Below, piece after piece: positions 1-12,500 of a stretch of 64,000 bases of DNA. The notes beneath the pieces were generated by a model. The model did no database searches. It was not told the DNA's origin and saw nothing but the letters and a program-made list of their open reading frames with translations. The DNA is taken from NCBI GenBank assembly GCA_022376925.1, contig JAIOJX010000031.1, forward strand, positions 140,448,854 through 140,512,853, written 5' to 3'. The first letter of the stretch is position 1. Every line of letters begins with the position of its first letter. The translations under genes and the position numbers were made by a program. This DNA comes from Tragulus kanchil (Eukaryota > Chordata > Mammalia > Artiodactyla > Tragulidae).

Positions 1-6
1 CCCAGC

Positions 7-95
7 ATGTCTTCGCCTCCTCGGGCCTCAGTGTGCTCATCTGTAGAATGGGGATCCTACAAGGGCAGCATGAGGACTCGCGGTGTGATGGTGCT
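7..95 (-). repeat. MIR-like SINE fragment
   Basis: CCTCAGTGTGCTCATCTGTAGAATGGGGAT resembles the MIR core in shape, in short: TCATCTGTAGAATGGGGAT. Old and diverged. Orientation is uncertain. Confidence 0.45.
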
Positions 96-443
96 GGGCG
101 TCGCGCTCGGCTGAAGGGAGCCGCAGGTGCCTCTTTCTGGGGTGTCAGTTCTGAAGTCTGGAGAGATCAGGTGTGGGAAGGAGAGAAGTTCCCAGCTGCC
201 TGAAATTCTGCCTGGGAGGGCGCGGTGGAGTCGTCCACCGCAAGGGCTCTCAAGGGGCGGGGGTTCCAGAGGGCCCCGCACACCAGGGCTGGCTCTGTTT
301 GGCCGTGGTCTGAACTTTGTCTTTATGGCCGGGAGCTTCTCTCCCATCCCCGTGGAGGGACAGGACTCACCGGGGAGGCTGGGTCCAGGGCTGGCGGAGG
401 CTGGGGGGCTCTTGGCCCTGACCCTCCTCCGCCCTGCCCCCAG

Positions 444-555
444 CATCCTCTACGCCGACATCGTGGGCTTCACGCGACTGGCCAGCGACTGCTCCCCAAA
501 AGAGCTGGTGGTGGTGCTCAACGAGCTCTTCGGCAAGTTCGACCAGATCGCCAAG
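444..555 (+). CDS. ADCY7: ADCY7 exon: start of C1a, first metal-binding Asp (copy 1)
   Basis: 112 bp between a CCCCAG acceptor and a GTGAGC donor. The first base completes a Ser codon, then 37 codons read [14 protein letters not shown] through [15 protein letters not shown] holds the first Mg-binding aspartate of C1a. It ends in phase 0. Confidence 0.95.
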
Positions 556-3500
556 GTGAGCCCGCCGCCTCTGCTCTGCGGATGGCGAAGTCAGGAGCGC
601 CTGCCGCCGCCTCCACAGGGCGTCCCGTGGCCGGTGCTGGGCAGAGATGGGCATGGGGAGGCCCAGTCTGAAGATCAACATCCAGTCAGCAAATGCTTCC
701 AAGTGGCCCGTGGTCAAAATGGAGGCTGAACCAGGATCCTGTCCCTAGAGTGTGTCAGTACATGCTGGGGAAGGCGCTGGGCCTCCTGCACGCAGAGGAA
801 GCCTGCCTGGAGGAGGAGGCGGCTCCATCCTCACTACGCGAGGCAGGAAGGCTCAGCCTCGCCTGGGAGCCTCACTGTGGAACGCCACACCTTACCCAGA
901 ATCTCCCTTGGACAGTAACCTGGGTGAATAGTCTACACTAAAGTCCGACAAAGCTGAAGAGGAAAGGGAACAGTGTTATGGGCAGAGGGAACCACATATG
1001 CAAAAGCCTAGGGCAGAATGAGGGCTGTGCGTGTTCATGCGAGGAAAGCGACTCCATGTCAGTGGGACAGCATGTGTTCACGAGGAGCACGGTCACTGGG
1101 TCAGACGTGCTGGGATGTGATGACCGAGCTGGAGAGTGGGCCTTGACCCGAGGACCCTGGTGAGCACAGCATGTGCCACGCCGGGGGGGCATCAGGCAAG
1201 GAGAGTCTCCCGGGTGCAGCCGAGGCAGAAGAGGTCTGGAGGCACAGGGCTGTTTGGGCCGGTCCCCGGTCTGAACTTTGTGGGGCCCTTGAAATTCTGC
1301 CTGGGAGGCGCGGTGGAGTCGTCCACCGGGGGGGGGTTCCAGAGGGCCCCGCACACCAGGGCTGGCTCTGTTTGGCCGTGGTCTGAACTTTGTCTTTATG
1401 GCCGGGAGCTTCTCTCCCATCCCCGTGGAGGGACAGGACTCACCGGGGAGGCTGGGTCCAGGGCTGGCGGAGGCTGGGGGGCTCTTGGCCCTGACCCTCC
1501 TCCGCCCTGCCCCCAGCATCCTCTACGCCGACATCGTGGGCTTCACGCGACTGGCCAGCGACTGCTCCCCAAAAGAGCTGGTGGTGGTGCTCAACGAGCT
1601 CTTCGGCAAGTTCGACCAGATCGCCAAGGTGAGCCCGCCGCCTCTGCTCTGCGGATGGCGAAGTCAGGAGCGCCTGCCGCCGCCTCCACAGGGCGTCCCG
1701 TGGCCGGTGCTGGGCAGAGATGGGCATGGGGAGGCCCAGTCTGAAGATCAACATCCAGTCAGCAAATGCTTCCAAGTGGCCCGTGGTCAAAATGGAGGCT
1801 GAACCAGGATCCTGTCCCTAGAGTGTGTCAGTACATGCTGGGGAAGGCGCTGGGCCTCCTGCACGCAGAGGAAGCCTGCCTGGAGGAGGAGGCGGCTCCA
1901 TCCTCACTACGCGAGGCAGGAAGGCTCAGCCTCGCCTGGGAGCCTCACTGTGGAACGCCACACCTTACCCAGAATCTCCCTTGGACAGTAACCTGGGTGA
2001 ATAGTCTACACTAAAGTCCGACAAAGCTGAAGAGGAAAGGGAACAGTGTTATGGGCAGAGGGAACCACATATGCAAAAGCCTAGGGCAGAATGAGGGCTG
2101 TGCGTGTTCATGCGAGGAAAGCGACTCCATGTCAGTGGGACAGCATGTGTTCACGAGGAGCACGGTCACTGGGTCAGACGTGCTGGGATGTGATGACCGA
2201 GCTGGAGAGTGGGCCTTGACCCGAGGACCCTGGTGAGCACAGCATGTGCCACGCCGGGGGGGCATCAGGCAAGGAGAGTCTCCCGGGTGCAGCCGAGGCA
2301 GAAGAGGTCTGGAGAGCACACAGGGCTGAGCTGGGACCTCCCTGCTGTGTCTTCATGAGCAGCTCCAGGTGTGTGTGTGTCGGGAGTGGGATTATGAAGG
2401 AACCTCAGTTCATTAGTATAAAACATGGTCTGGGACCTGCTGAGGGGCAGCCCTGGGCTCGCACAGGGCCTTGAAAGGAAAGTGGGAGTCGATCAGTCAT
2501 GTCTGTCTCTTTGCATGGACTGTAGCTCACCAGGCCCCTCTGTCCATGAGATTCTCCAGGCAAGAATACTGGAGTGGGTTGCCATGTCTTTCTCTAGGGG
2601 ATCTTCCCGGCCCAGGGATTGACCCTGGTTCTTCTGCATTGCAGGTGGGTTCTTTACTGTCTGAGCCACCAGGAAAGCCCACACGGGGCCTTTGGCTGCC
2701 CTCAGGTAGCTCCTGGCCTACGTGCTGTGTGGTTGGAAGAAGGGTACAGAGGGTGGGGCTAGGGGTTGCCTAGTCTGGCTGCAGGAGGTCAGGAAGGCTT
2801 CCTGGAAGTGGAGGCCACTGAGTAGAGACCCAAGTATAAGATTTAGGGCAGTGGCTCCGCATCCTGGCTGCATGTTTGAATCACATGGAAGACTTAAATA
2901 AAACACCAATACTCACGCCCACACCCATGAGCATTCTTAAGAGCCTCCTGGGTGACTCCATGTGCAGGGAACCAGTGACGTAGAACTTGATGGGAGGTAA
3001 GTTCTGACCGCATCCTTGGGAGAGACTGCCTCGCCAGGGGTGGGCAGTAGGTCTGTCTCAAGGGATGAGCTTCCTGCCACAGGAGGTAACCAAACGACAG
3101 TGGGACACCACTGGCCAGGGGTGCTTGGAGAACTGCTGAGTGAGTGACTCCGAGGGTCGGTCTGGCCGGCAGCCTTCCTTTAGGAGCTTCCTTGCTACAT
3201 GATTTCTTCTGAACCAGCAGCTGGGGGTTCTCAGAGGCTGGGCCTTCTCTGGGCCCAGGCTGTATCCTCACGGCTGGCTCTTTCCCTGCCACAGAGCCAG
3301 GAGTTTGCCGTTGCCCTCTTGGACACAACCCGCCCTCCACAGAGGCCCGGGAGGGAGCCTCATTGTACAGACGCAAAGAGGGAGGCCACGGCAGGTGCCT
3401 GGCTACAGGCCTGGGCGTCCAGTCCCTGGGCAGACACAGCGGGCAGGGCTGGCTCCACCGTATCAGCCAGCAGGTGCCAGAAATGTTACTGCCTGGCGAG

Positions 3501-6500
3501 AGCCGGGGCCTGCCCTCAGGGGTGTCCCACTGCCTCTGGGCTCAGCCCCTCAGCCGGCTCCTCTGGTCTGTAAGCATCGGAGGCGGTGGGAGGAGCAGCC
3601 GGGGCTGGATCCAGGCTGGGACCCGAGATAGGGGCGGCGGCGCCCTGAGCGCACGCCTGGGTGTCCCGGCCCTCCCCGAGCTTCCGCTTTCTAGGAAAGC
3701 GCGGTCCTCACCCGCCTCCTTAGGCTGCTCAGAGCTCAGAGACGGGGCCCGGCGGGAAGCCGTGGGCACACATACTGCTTAGGAAGGGACTGCTCACAGA
3801 GGCCTGGCAGGTAGGGGGCTTCACAGGCAGGATGGTGCCTAGCCTGGTCGTGGGGGCTGGGTGGTCACCCCCAGGCCTGGGGCGGGGGGCGTGCCACAGA
3901 GCAGGCACGGGGCCTGGAGACAGAGGGTACCCTGGTTCTGGGAGCCCGCCCTTCGGGACCCTGCAGGAAGCAGCTGGGGCAGGGCTTCCCGTGAAGCGTG
4001 CAGTTGGGTCCAGACTGGAGTCCAGCTCCTCCTTCCTGGTCCCCTCGACCCCACCCCAAGGCCTTGGTATGTGTGATCGCCTTTGCTCAGGGCTCGGGAG
4101 GGTCAGGACGCTGCAGCACCCCAGAAGGACCTCAGACAGCCTGCCCGGCCTCCCTTCCCCTCCATGGACAGGTCCTGGGTGACCCTGGCGTCTCTCCCCA
4201 CCCCTGCCTTTCCTCTCTGCTCTCTCCTGCTCCCCAGGCCCTGACCCTGGCAGCACAGCCACCTCCGTGGTTACCCTGATGCCTGCTGACCCCTCTGGTC
4301 TCACCCCGCAGCCCATACCCCACAGGCACCAACTGCTCTGAGGGGTCTCACGCAGCCTCCTGGCCGCAGGGCCTTTGCCCATCCCGCCTCCCACTGCCTG
4401 GGTGCTCTCCCTGCAGCCCCGGGCACGGCTCTCTCCCTCGGGTTCTTTAGGGCTTTCCTCGAATGTGACCTTCACCGAGAGACCTTCTCTGGCCTCCTTC
4501 AATGTCCCCTTCCTTCGCATTCCTCATTTTCCTCTATAGCACTTATCATGGGCATAGATTTTTTTTTAAATTTTGTTCATGTATTAGCTGCACCAGTTCT
4601 TAGTTGGAGCATGTGGGATCCAGTTCCCTGACCACGGATCAAATCCTGCATTGAGTCATAGCCGCTGGACCACCGGGGAAGTCCCTATAGACTTCATTTA
4701 TCTCGTTGAGCGTCCAGCCCTGCCCTCGCGGCGGGGTTGCTCTCTGTTTTGCTCACTGCCGTGTGCCAGTATTGGGGCAGGGCCGGGACTCGGTAGGACA
4801 TGGGTGCTGCTGCTGAGTCCCTTCAGTCATGTCTGACTCTGTGTGACCTGGGAAGCCCCCCGTGGAATCAGGAGGACGGGCCCGGCGGAAGCCGTGGGCA
4901 CACATACTGCTTAGGAAGGGACTGCTCACAGAGGCCTGGCAGGTAGGGGGCTTCACAGGCAGGATGGTGCCTAGCCTGGTCGTGGGGGCTGGGTGGTCAC
5001 CCCCAGGCCTGGGGCGGGGGGCGTGCCACAGAGCAGGCACGGGGCCTGGAGACAGAGGGTACCCTGGTTCTGGGAGCCCGCCCTTCGGGACCCTGCAGGA
5101 AGCAGCTGGGGCAGGGCTTCCCGTGAAGCGTGCAGTTGGGTCCAGACTGGAGTCCAGCTCCTCCTTCCTGGTCCCCTCGACCCCACCCCAAGGCCTTGGT
5201 ATGTGTGATCGCCTTTGCTCAGGGCTCGGGAGGGTCAGGACGCTGCAGCACCCCAGAAGGACCTCAGACAGCCTGCCCGGCCTCCCTTCCCCTCCATGGA
5301 CAGGTCCTGGGTGACCCTGGCGTCTCTCCCCACCCCTGCCTTTCCTCTCTGCTCTCTCCTGCTCCCCAGGCCCTGACCCTGGCAGCACAGCCACCTCCGT
5401 GGTTACCCTGATGCCTGCTGACCCCTCTGGTCTCACCCCGCAGCCCATACCCCACAGGCACCAACTGCTCTGAGGGGTCTCACGCAGCCTCCTGGCCGCA
5501 GGGCCTTTGCCCATCCCGCCTCCCACTGCCTGGGTGCTCTCCCTGCAGCCCCGGGCACGGCTCTCTCCCTCGGGTTCTTTAGGGCTTTCCTCGAATGTGA
5601 CCTTCACCGAGAGACCTTCTCTGGCCTCCTTCAATGTCCCCTTCCTTCGCATTCCTCATTTTCCTCTATAGCACTTATCATGGGCATAGATTTTTTTTTA
5701 AATTTTGTTCATGTATTAGCTGCACCAGTTCTTAGTTGGAGCATGTGGGATCCAGTTCCCTGACCACGGATCAAATCCTGCATTGAGTCATAGCCGCTGG
5801 ACCACCGGGGAAGTCCCTATAGACTTCATTTATCTCGTTGAGCGTCCAGCCCTGCCCTCGCGGCGGGGTTGCTCTCTGTTTTGCTCACTGCCGTGTGCCA
5901 GTATTGGGGGCAGGGCCGGGGACTCGGTAGGACATGGGTGCTGCTGCTGAGTCCCTTCAGTCATGTCTGACTCTGTGTGACCCCCTGGACTGCAGCCCGC
6001 CAGGCTCCTCCATCCGTGGAATTCTCGAGGCAAGAATACTGGAGTGGGTGGCCATGCCCCCTCCAGTCCCTCCAATCCCAACCCAGGGATTGAACCCGGG
6101 TCTCCTGCACTGCAGGCAGATTCCTCACCACTGAGCCACCAGGGAAGCCCCATATATATGTGTATATTTGAGACCCCCTGGATTCTCGCTTGCCAGGCTT
6201 CCCCGTCCATGGAATTGTCCAGGCAAGCATACTGGAGTGGGTGGCCACTTCCTTCTCCCACTGTGTGGGCGAATGAAACCGAAGACAGCGGCTCCCTAGA
6301 GCCGCTCAGGTGGCCGTCGCCCTCGATCCACTTGCTTTCCTGCCTGATGCCTGCTTGGGGCTCTTCCTGTGGTGCTCCCCCGTCCCCGGGCTTGCTGCCG
6401 GGCCCGGAGGCTGCTGCTGGTGGGGGGTGCTCCGGGAGAAAGCACCGGGCCGGGAAGGAGCCTGGTTGGCTCTGGAGGGTGCGGGGAGGTGGCTGCGGGG

Positions 6501-9500
6501 CCCGCCCCCTGGACGCCGGGCCGTCCTCTGACAGGGCCTCCCCCTCGCCCCGCAGGCCAACGAGTGCATGCGGATCAAGATCCTGGGCGATTGCTACTAC
6601 TGCGTGTCAGGCTTGCCCGTGTCTCTGCCCAACCACGCCCGCAACTGTGTGAAGATGGGGCTGGACATGTGTGAGGCCATTAAGTAGGTACCACGGGCAC
6701 GCGCGGGCCCTGGGGCCGGCCCCCTCTTAGTGAAGGGAACCCCTCCCACCTGGTGCGGAATGCATCGTCCCCACTTTGCAGAGGAGGAAGCGGAGGCTCC
6801 AGGGTGGCAGGCAGCAGGGCTCACCCAGCAGTGGGTTTGCATCCCTTCCTCTGGGCCCTCCTGGGGCTCTGCGTAGGAGACAGCCTCAGAAGCTCAGAGC
6901 TGAGGGCCGTGAGGACGGGCCAGGGGGCTCTGTTTCTCCAGACTGAGCCTTGGCAGCGGCAAGGGAGCTGGCAGACGTGGGGTCTGGCTCCGGGCCTCTG
7001 ACGGCTTCCTGCTCCCCTTGCGGAGACCCTGGAGATGGGGGACTAGCCCTGAGAGCTGCAGGGAGACCCCCAGCCTCCCATGACCCCTTGCCACCAATGG
7101 CCAGCCCCACTGCGAGGCTCTCTGGAGCCCAGGGCAGCTGAGGTCTGCGGGTGGGGGGTGGTGGAGGGCCAGGCGGGCTTGGCCACCCCAGCCAGGGTTT
7201 CTGCTGGGTTTGAATAGTGCCTGGATCTCTCTGCAGCCCCCAGCTAGGGCTGCCAGGCCGGGGTCACAGCCACTGGTAGACTCTTAGGGCCTTCCATGCG
7301 AGCCATGGTAACCCGTGACAGTTGGATTTCCTCCTTTTTAGTCGCCTTTGAGCTTGGGGGCAGCCACATCCATTTGTATTCTCCTGGGGATGGGGGGCTC
7401 ATCCCCTTGCAAGGAGGCTGAGGACGTCCTCTGCTGTGATCGGAGCCCCTGGGCGAGGCTCCGCTGCCTTGTTCCCACGGGCTCCCTGCGCCCCGGGCCC
7501 TCGCGCCTGTCCCAGAGCTCAGGGCCCCTCGGCAACCCTGGCTGAGGTGGGGTGACGGGCCTCTGCCCCAGGCAGGTGCGGGAGGCCACAGGCGTGGACA
7601 TCAGCATGCGTGTGGGCATCCACTCGGGGAACGTGCTCTGCGGGGTCATCGGGCTGCGCAAGTGGCAGTATGACGTTTGGTCCCACGACGTGTCCCTGGC
7701 CAACAGGATGGAGGCGGCCGGGGTCCCCGGGTGAGGCCCAGCCGGACGGCGGGGGGTCCGCCGCCAGGGGCTGGCGGTGGGCTGCAGCGGGGGAGGGTCA
7801 GCGCGAGAGGCTGTCGGTGACCTGGGAGCGGGGAGAGCCGGCTCGGGTGCCGACCTGCTCGGCCCTGCCTGCTGTGCAGCCCGGGGCGGGTACCCGCCCT
7901 CTCTGGGCTCTGCCACCGTCTGACTCTGGTCTCCCCCAGCCGGGTGCACATCACGGAGGCGACGCTGAAGCACTTGGGCAAGGCGTACGAGGTGGAGGAC
8001 GGGCACGGGCAGCAGCGGGACCCCTACCTGAAAGAGATGAACATCCGCACCTACCTGGTCATCGACCCCCGGGTAGGAGGCCTGGCCGCCGCGGGCGGGG
8101 CCGGGGGGAGACGGTGCTGTGCAGGGCGCAGGCTCCACACCTGGGGGAGATGGCGCCCCGGCGGGGAGAGCCAGGGCAGAGTGGGCGGCCCGAGGTCGCT
8201 CGCTGTGCTCTAGGCCCCGCGTGACGACTTCCCTGGGCCTCAAGGCTCCTTTCTGTGAAATGGGAATAGCAACAGGGCCTCCCCTCCTCCTGAGGAGCGA
8301 AAGCCAACCTGAGCGGAGCCCTCACCGTGAACGGGGTGCGTCGTCAAGGCTCCAGAAGTAACGCTAGTGATGGTCTCGTCTCTATGACTGTATTTTCCAT
8401 GAGGTTGTCACTACTCTTCCAGATTTTCAAGACACATTTTAAACACACGCCGTTGATGGGAGTCAGGGAAGCGAGGATGGGCCGGGGGGCCGCTAGGCAG
8501 AAGCCTCCGTGTGTCCTGGCTTCTGACCCGCCGGGTCTGCCTGCCCCGCTGGTGCCTCGGGGTCTCTGCCAGCCCCTCTTTCTGCAGGACCCCGCGGTGG
8601 GGCAGGCTGTGGGGCGGCTTCCAGGCTCTGGGTCCGGGTCCTGCCCGCCCCTGCAGGGGCCATGCTTGCCCGCCCGCCCGCAGAAGGCCGGCTCGTCGGG
8701 CGGTCCTCCGTGAGTCATCCTTGGGGCTTGCTCAAGAATGTCGGCTGTGGCCGGCCCTCTCGGCTCCCTCTCACTCTGGCCTGGGCCGTCCCCGGGGCTG
8801 ACGGGCTGCCCGTCTCCAGGGGAGCTGTGAGTGTCTCCTCACCCCCGCGGGCTTCATCCTGGCCCTCCCAGGGTGCCCTCGGCGGGCCTGCGGCACCGTC
8901 AGCCTCAGGGAGCCCCTCCGAGGGGCCTGCTCCCAGCCCCTCATCCCGTCCCAGGGGCTCTGGGCCCACCCACGCCTCTGGCCCGTGCCAGCCCCCTGTC
9001 CCTCCGCGCCAGCTCTTTCCACAGCAGGACCCTGGTCCCGGCTGCTCCCTCTGATCAGAGCCGTCTTCCCTCTGCCCCCAGTGCTCCTGTTTGCTCCTTT
9101 CATGGTTTATGGTCAGCATGATCTCCATCCACATGGGCAGGCTCAGGTTGGGGTCCCTCTTCTCCAGCCTGCGGCCCCCAGTCCTAGAGCAACGCCTGGC
9201 ATGGAACGGGGTCCCTGATAGCTTGTGAGCAATGATGCAGAGCCCTTGACCCCAAGGCGGTGGCGGGCATGGCCCTGAAACCCACCCTCAGGGCTGCCGG
9301 CTCAGCAGGTGCAGCCATGGATGCCCTGTCTGAGGCACATTACAGACGAGCAAGGGAGGCTTCAGGACGAGCGTCTCTAGTCAGTTCCGTTCAGTGCAGT
9401 CGTTCAGTCGTGTCTCTTGGCGACCCCGTGGATGGCGGCATGCCAAGCTTCCCTGTCCTCACCATCTCCCAGAGCTTGCTCAGTCTCATGTCTGTTGACT

Positions 9501-12500
9501 CAGTGATGCCATCCAACCATCTCGCCCTCTGTTGCCCTCTTCTCCTTCTGCCTTCTGTTTTCCCAGCACCAGGGTCTTTTCCAGTGAGTCGGCTCTTCGC
9601 ATCAGGTGGCCAAGGTATTGGAGCTTCAGCTTCAGCATCTGTCTTTCCAGTGACTATTCAGGGTTGATTTCCTTTAGGACTGACTGGTTTGATCTCCTTG
9701 CAGTCCAAGGGACTCTCAAGGTCTAATTGGGTTTCCTGTAGTTTATCTGGCAACCCTCCCTTTCCCCACCTTTGTTTAATTTTACTCATTCATGCAGTTG
9801 AGAAGTCAGAAAGCGAGAGAGATGTGCTGTAGAAAGTTTTCCACACACCCCTGTCCACAGGGCTTTGCCCGCCCTGGGAGCGGCCCCCACTACGCGAACC
9901 TTCTGACTCGCTTGGAGACCTTCCCTTCCTGACGGTGTGGTGCACACCACGTACATGTTTGGGCACAGCTCCCGTCGTGGACAGGAGGCCCTTCCCCAGC
10001 TCTGGCTTCTGTAGGCTCACGTGGGCGAGGCCCCCTGCAGATGAGTGTCCAGAGGTGGCCGGCCGGTGCGCCCCCTGAGCCCTGCTTAGGATGGATCTTC
10101 AGTGTACATGTAACTTTGAGGGACAGTGTCTGGCTTCCTCGCCTTCAGAGAGAAGTGCCATTGACCTTGCACGTGAGGAGCTGGCTGCCTATAGGCAGGG
10201 CTGCTGCCAGTGAACATGGAGGCAGAGAAATGTGACCTCCCCCGGCCCTCCACACAGTCACTCGCCGCAGGGCACCGGGCACTCCCAGACCCCGGGGTTC
10301 TCCTCACAAGGACTGGACTCCACGCCATCTCGTCTGGCCGGGCAGACAGACGCGGCTCAGGGGTTAAGAATGTTTCTATCTCAGAAGGAGGCACGAAGTC
10401 TCCAGGGAAGTTGCTGCTTGTGGCTTACTGAGTGTTTGCGGCTGTCGGTGCTGGTCCACGTGGGTGTCTGTGGGAACCCCTGGAGACCAGGGATCCTGGA
10501 GGGCAGGGATGTTAGGGAGCTGGCGGGGGGCGGGGTGGAGGAGGCTTGAAATGGCCCGAGTTGGTCCCTGGAGGCCTTTCTCTCCCTCCCCCTCTTCCAG
10601 TCCTGCCCGGCCCTGGCAGCTGAGGGTGGTCCCAGGCAGGTGACTCCGGGCAGGGGCAAGGAGGCCGGGCTGGGCCCCTCACCCGGGGCCTGGCTGAGCC
10701 ACCGTGTTCCCGGCAGCACCACAGCGGGCATTTGGTGGATAGTGGACCCTTGCCGTGGTCTGGGGGCCGTACGAGTGGAACCCCCTGGAGTGCCACCCCA
10801 TGGGGCCCAGCCTCCCTGTCCTCCCACAGCTCCCAGGGGAGGACGTGGCGGGCCACTTGACGGCGGGCAGGGCAAGATGCCCGTGGCTTCCTGGGCTGCC
10901 CTCTCCCTGGGGGTCCTCGACCCGGAGGGGCCAGTGGGCTTCCGTGGGCTACGCAGGGCCTTTGGGCTGGGGACCTTAGCCCACTTCTTGCCCTGGGAAG
11001 CTGGAGAAGGGTCTGAGCGGCTGTGCACAATTGTGGTTGGGATGGGGTCAGGGCCCTGAGCGGGGGCCTCCCCAGAGCCCAGCCGGGGAGTGCTCTGGGC
11101 TCCCACCCGTCCCCATGGGGAGTGCAGACCCAGCGGGCTTTCTTTTTTTTTTCGTCATTTTCCCTTTTCTCCAGATGGGCCCGCGCTATGGGCAGCCTCA
11201 CTTCTCAGGGAGCAGAGGGGGGGTGGCAGCCGAGAGGATGGGACCGGCAGTGTCTGGCTTCCTCGCCTTCGGGTCCAGCCCAGACGGCTCAGGGGTTAAC
11301 GGAGGCAGAGAAATGTGACCTCCCCGGCCCTCCACACAGTCACTCGCCGCAGGGCACCGGGCACTCCCAGACCCCGGGGTTCTCCTCACAAGGACTGGAC
11401 TCCACGCCATCTCGTCTGGCCGGGCAGACAGACGCGGCTCAGGGGTTAAGAATGTTTCTATCTCAGAAGGAGGCACGAAGTCTCCAGGGAAGTTGCTGCT
11501 TGTGGCTTACTGAGTGTTTGCGGCTGTCGGTGCTGGTCCACGTGGGTGTCTGTGGGAACCCCTGGAGACCAGGGATCCTGGAGGGCAGGGATGTTAGGGA
11601 GCTGGCGGGGGGCGGGGTGGAGGAGGCTTGAAATGGCCCGAGTTGGTCCCTGGAGGCCTTTCTCTCCCTCCCCCTCTTCCAGTCCTGCCCGGCCCTGGCA
11701 GCTGAGGGTGGTCCCAGGCAGGTGACTCCGGGCAGGGGCAAGGAGGCCGGGCTGGGCCCCTCACCCGGGGCCTGGCTGAGCCACCGTGTTCCCGGCAGCA
11801 CCACAGCGGGCATTTGGTGGATAGTGGACCCTTGCCGTGGTCTGGGGGCCGTACGAGTGGAACCCCCTGGAGTGCCACCCCATGGGGCCCAGCCTCCCTG
11901 TCCTCCCACAGCTCCCAGGGGAGGACGTGGCGGGCCACTTGACGGCGGGCAGGGCAAGATGCCCGTGGCTTCCTGGGCTGCCCTCTCCCTGGGGGTCCTC
12001 GACCCGGAGGGGCCAGTGGGCTTCCGTGGGCTACGCAGGGCCTTTGGGCTGGGGACCTTAGCCCACTTCTTGCCCTGGGAAGCTGGAGAAGGGTCTGAGC
12101 GGCTGTGCACAATTGTGGTTGGGATGGGGTCAGGGCCCTGAGCGGGGGCCTCCCCAGAGCCCAGCCGGGGAGTGCTCTGGGCTCCCACCCGTCCCCATGG
12201 GGAGTGCAGACCCAGCGGGCTTTCTTTTTTTTTTCGTCATTTTCCCTTTTCTCCAGATGGGCCCGCGCTATGGGCAGCCTCACTTCTCAGGGAGCAGAGG
12301 GGGGGTGGCAGCCGAGAGGGGGGGGATGGGACCGGCTGTGTCTGTGTCTGCCCCCAGAGCCAGCAGCCGCCCCCGCCCAGCCAGCACAACCCCAAGAACA
12401 AGGGGGACGCCACCCTGAAGATGCGGGCGTCCGTGCGCATGACCCGCTACCTGGAGTCCTGGGGGGCGGCCCGGCCCTTCGCGCACCTCAACCAACGCGA

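Larger units (their letters stand above)
200..2316. repeat. Tandem duplication D1: about 200-1243 repeated at 1290-2316
   Basis: Direct repeat at an offset of 1,073 bp, nearly identical after about 325. The joint at 1244-1289 is a scrambled mix of nearby phrases (CTGTTTGGGCC, GGTCTGAACTTTG). Contains the C1a start exon. Confidence 0.92.
3741..5982. repeat. Tandem duplication D2: 3741-4848 repeated at 4874-5982
   Basis: Offset about 1,132-1,134 bp; a few single-base indels. Intronic, with an L2 fragment and a SINE inside. Copy 1 ends within a Bov-tA that copy 2 continues. Confidence 0.93.
8073..12357 (+). other. ADCY7 intron between C1a and C1b
   Basis: GC-rich intron of about 4.3 kb as written. 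It holds a MIR-like scrap near 8225-8290, a Bov-A/ART2 element at 9376-9722 and a tandem duplication (10218-12319). Long open frames on both strands here have no codon pattern or family resemblance and follow from GC content. Confidence 0.75.

Noticed and set aside
444..1628. Duplicate exons as genuine alternative (mutually exclusive) exons
   Set aside because: Copies are identical in exon and intron, whereas alternative exon pairs diverge. Duplication also hits introns and intergenic DNA equally.
3729..4520. Long open frame on the minus strand (263 codons), repeated at 4753-5652
   Set aside because: Lies in a GC-rich ADCY7 intron over an L2 fragment, has no recognisable domain, and is open because CpG-rich sequence lacks stops. 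Its repeat is only the D2 duplication.
10381..12283. Several overlapping open frames of 200-240 codons on both strands
   Set aside because: Frames are open on both strands at once in GC-rich intron, with proline/arginine/glycine-rich low-complexity translations and no splice or start context.
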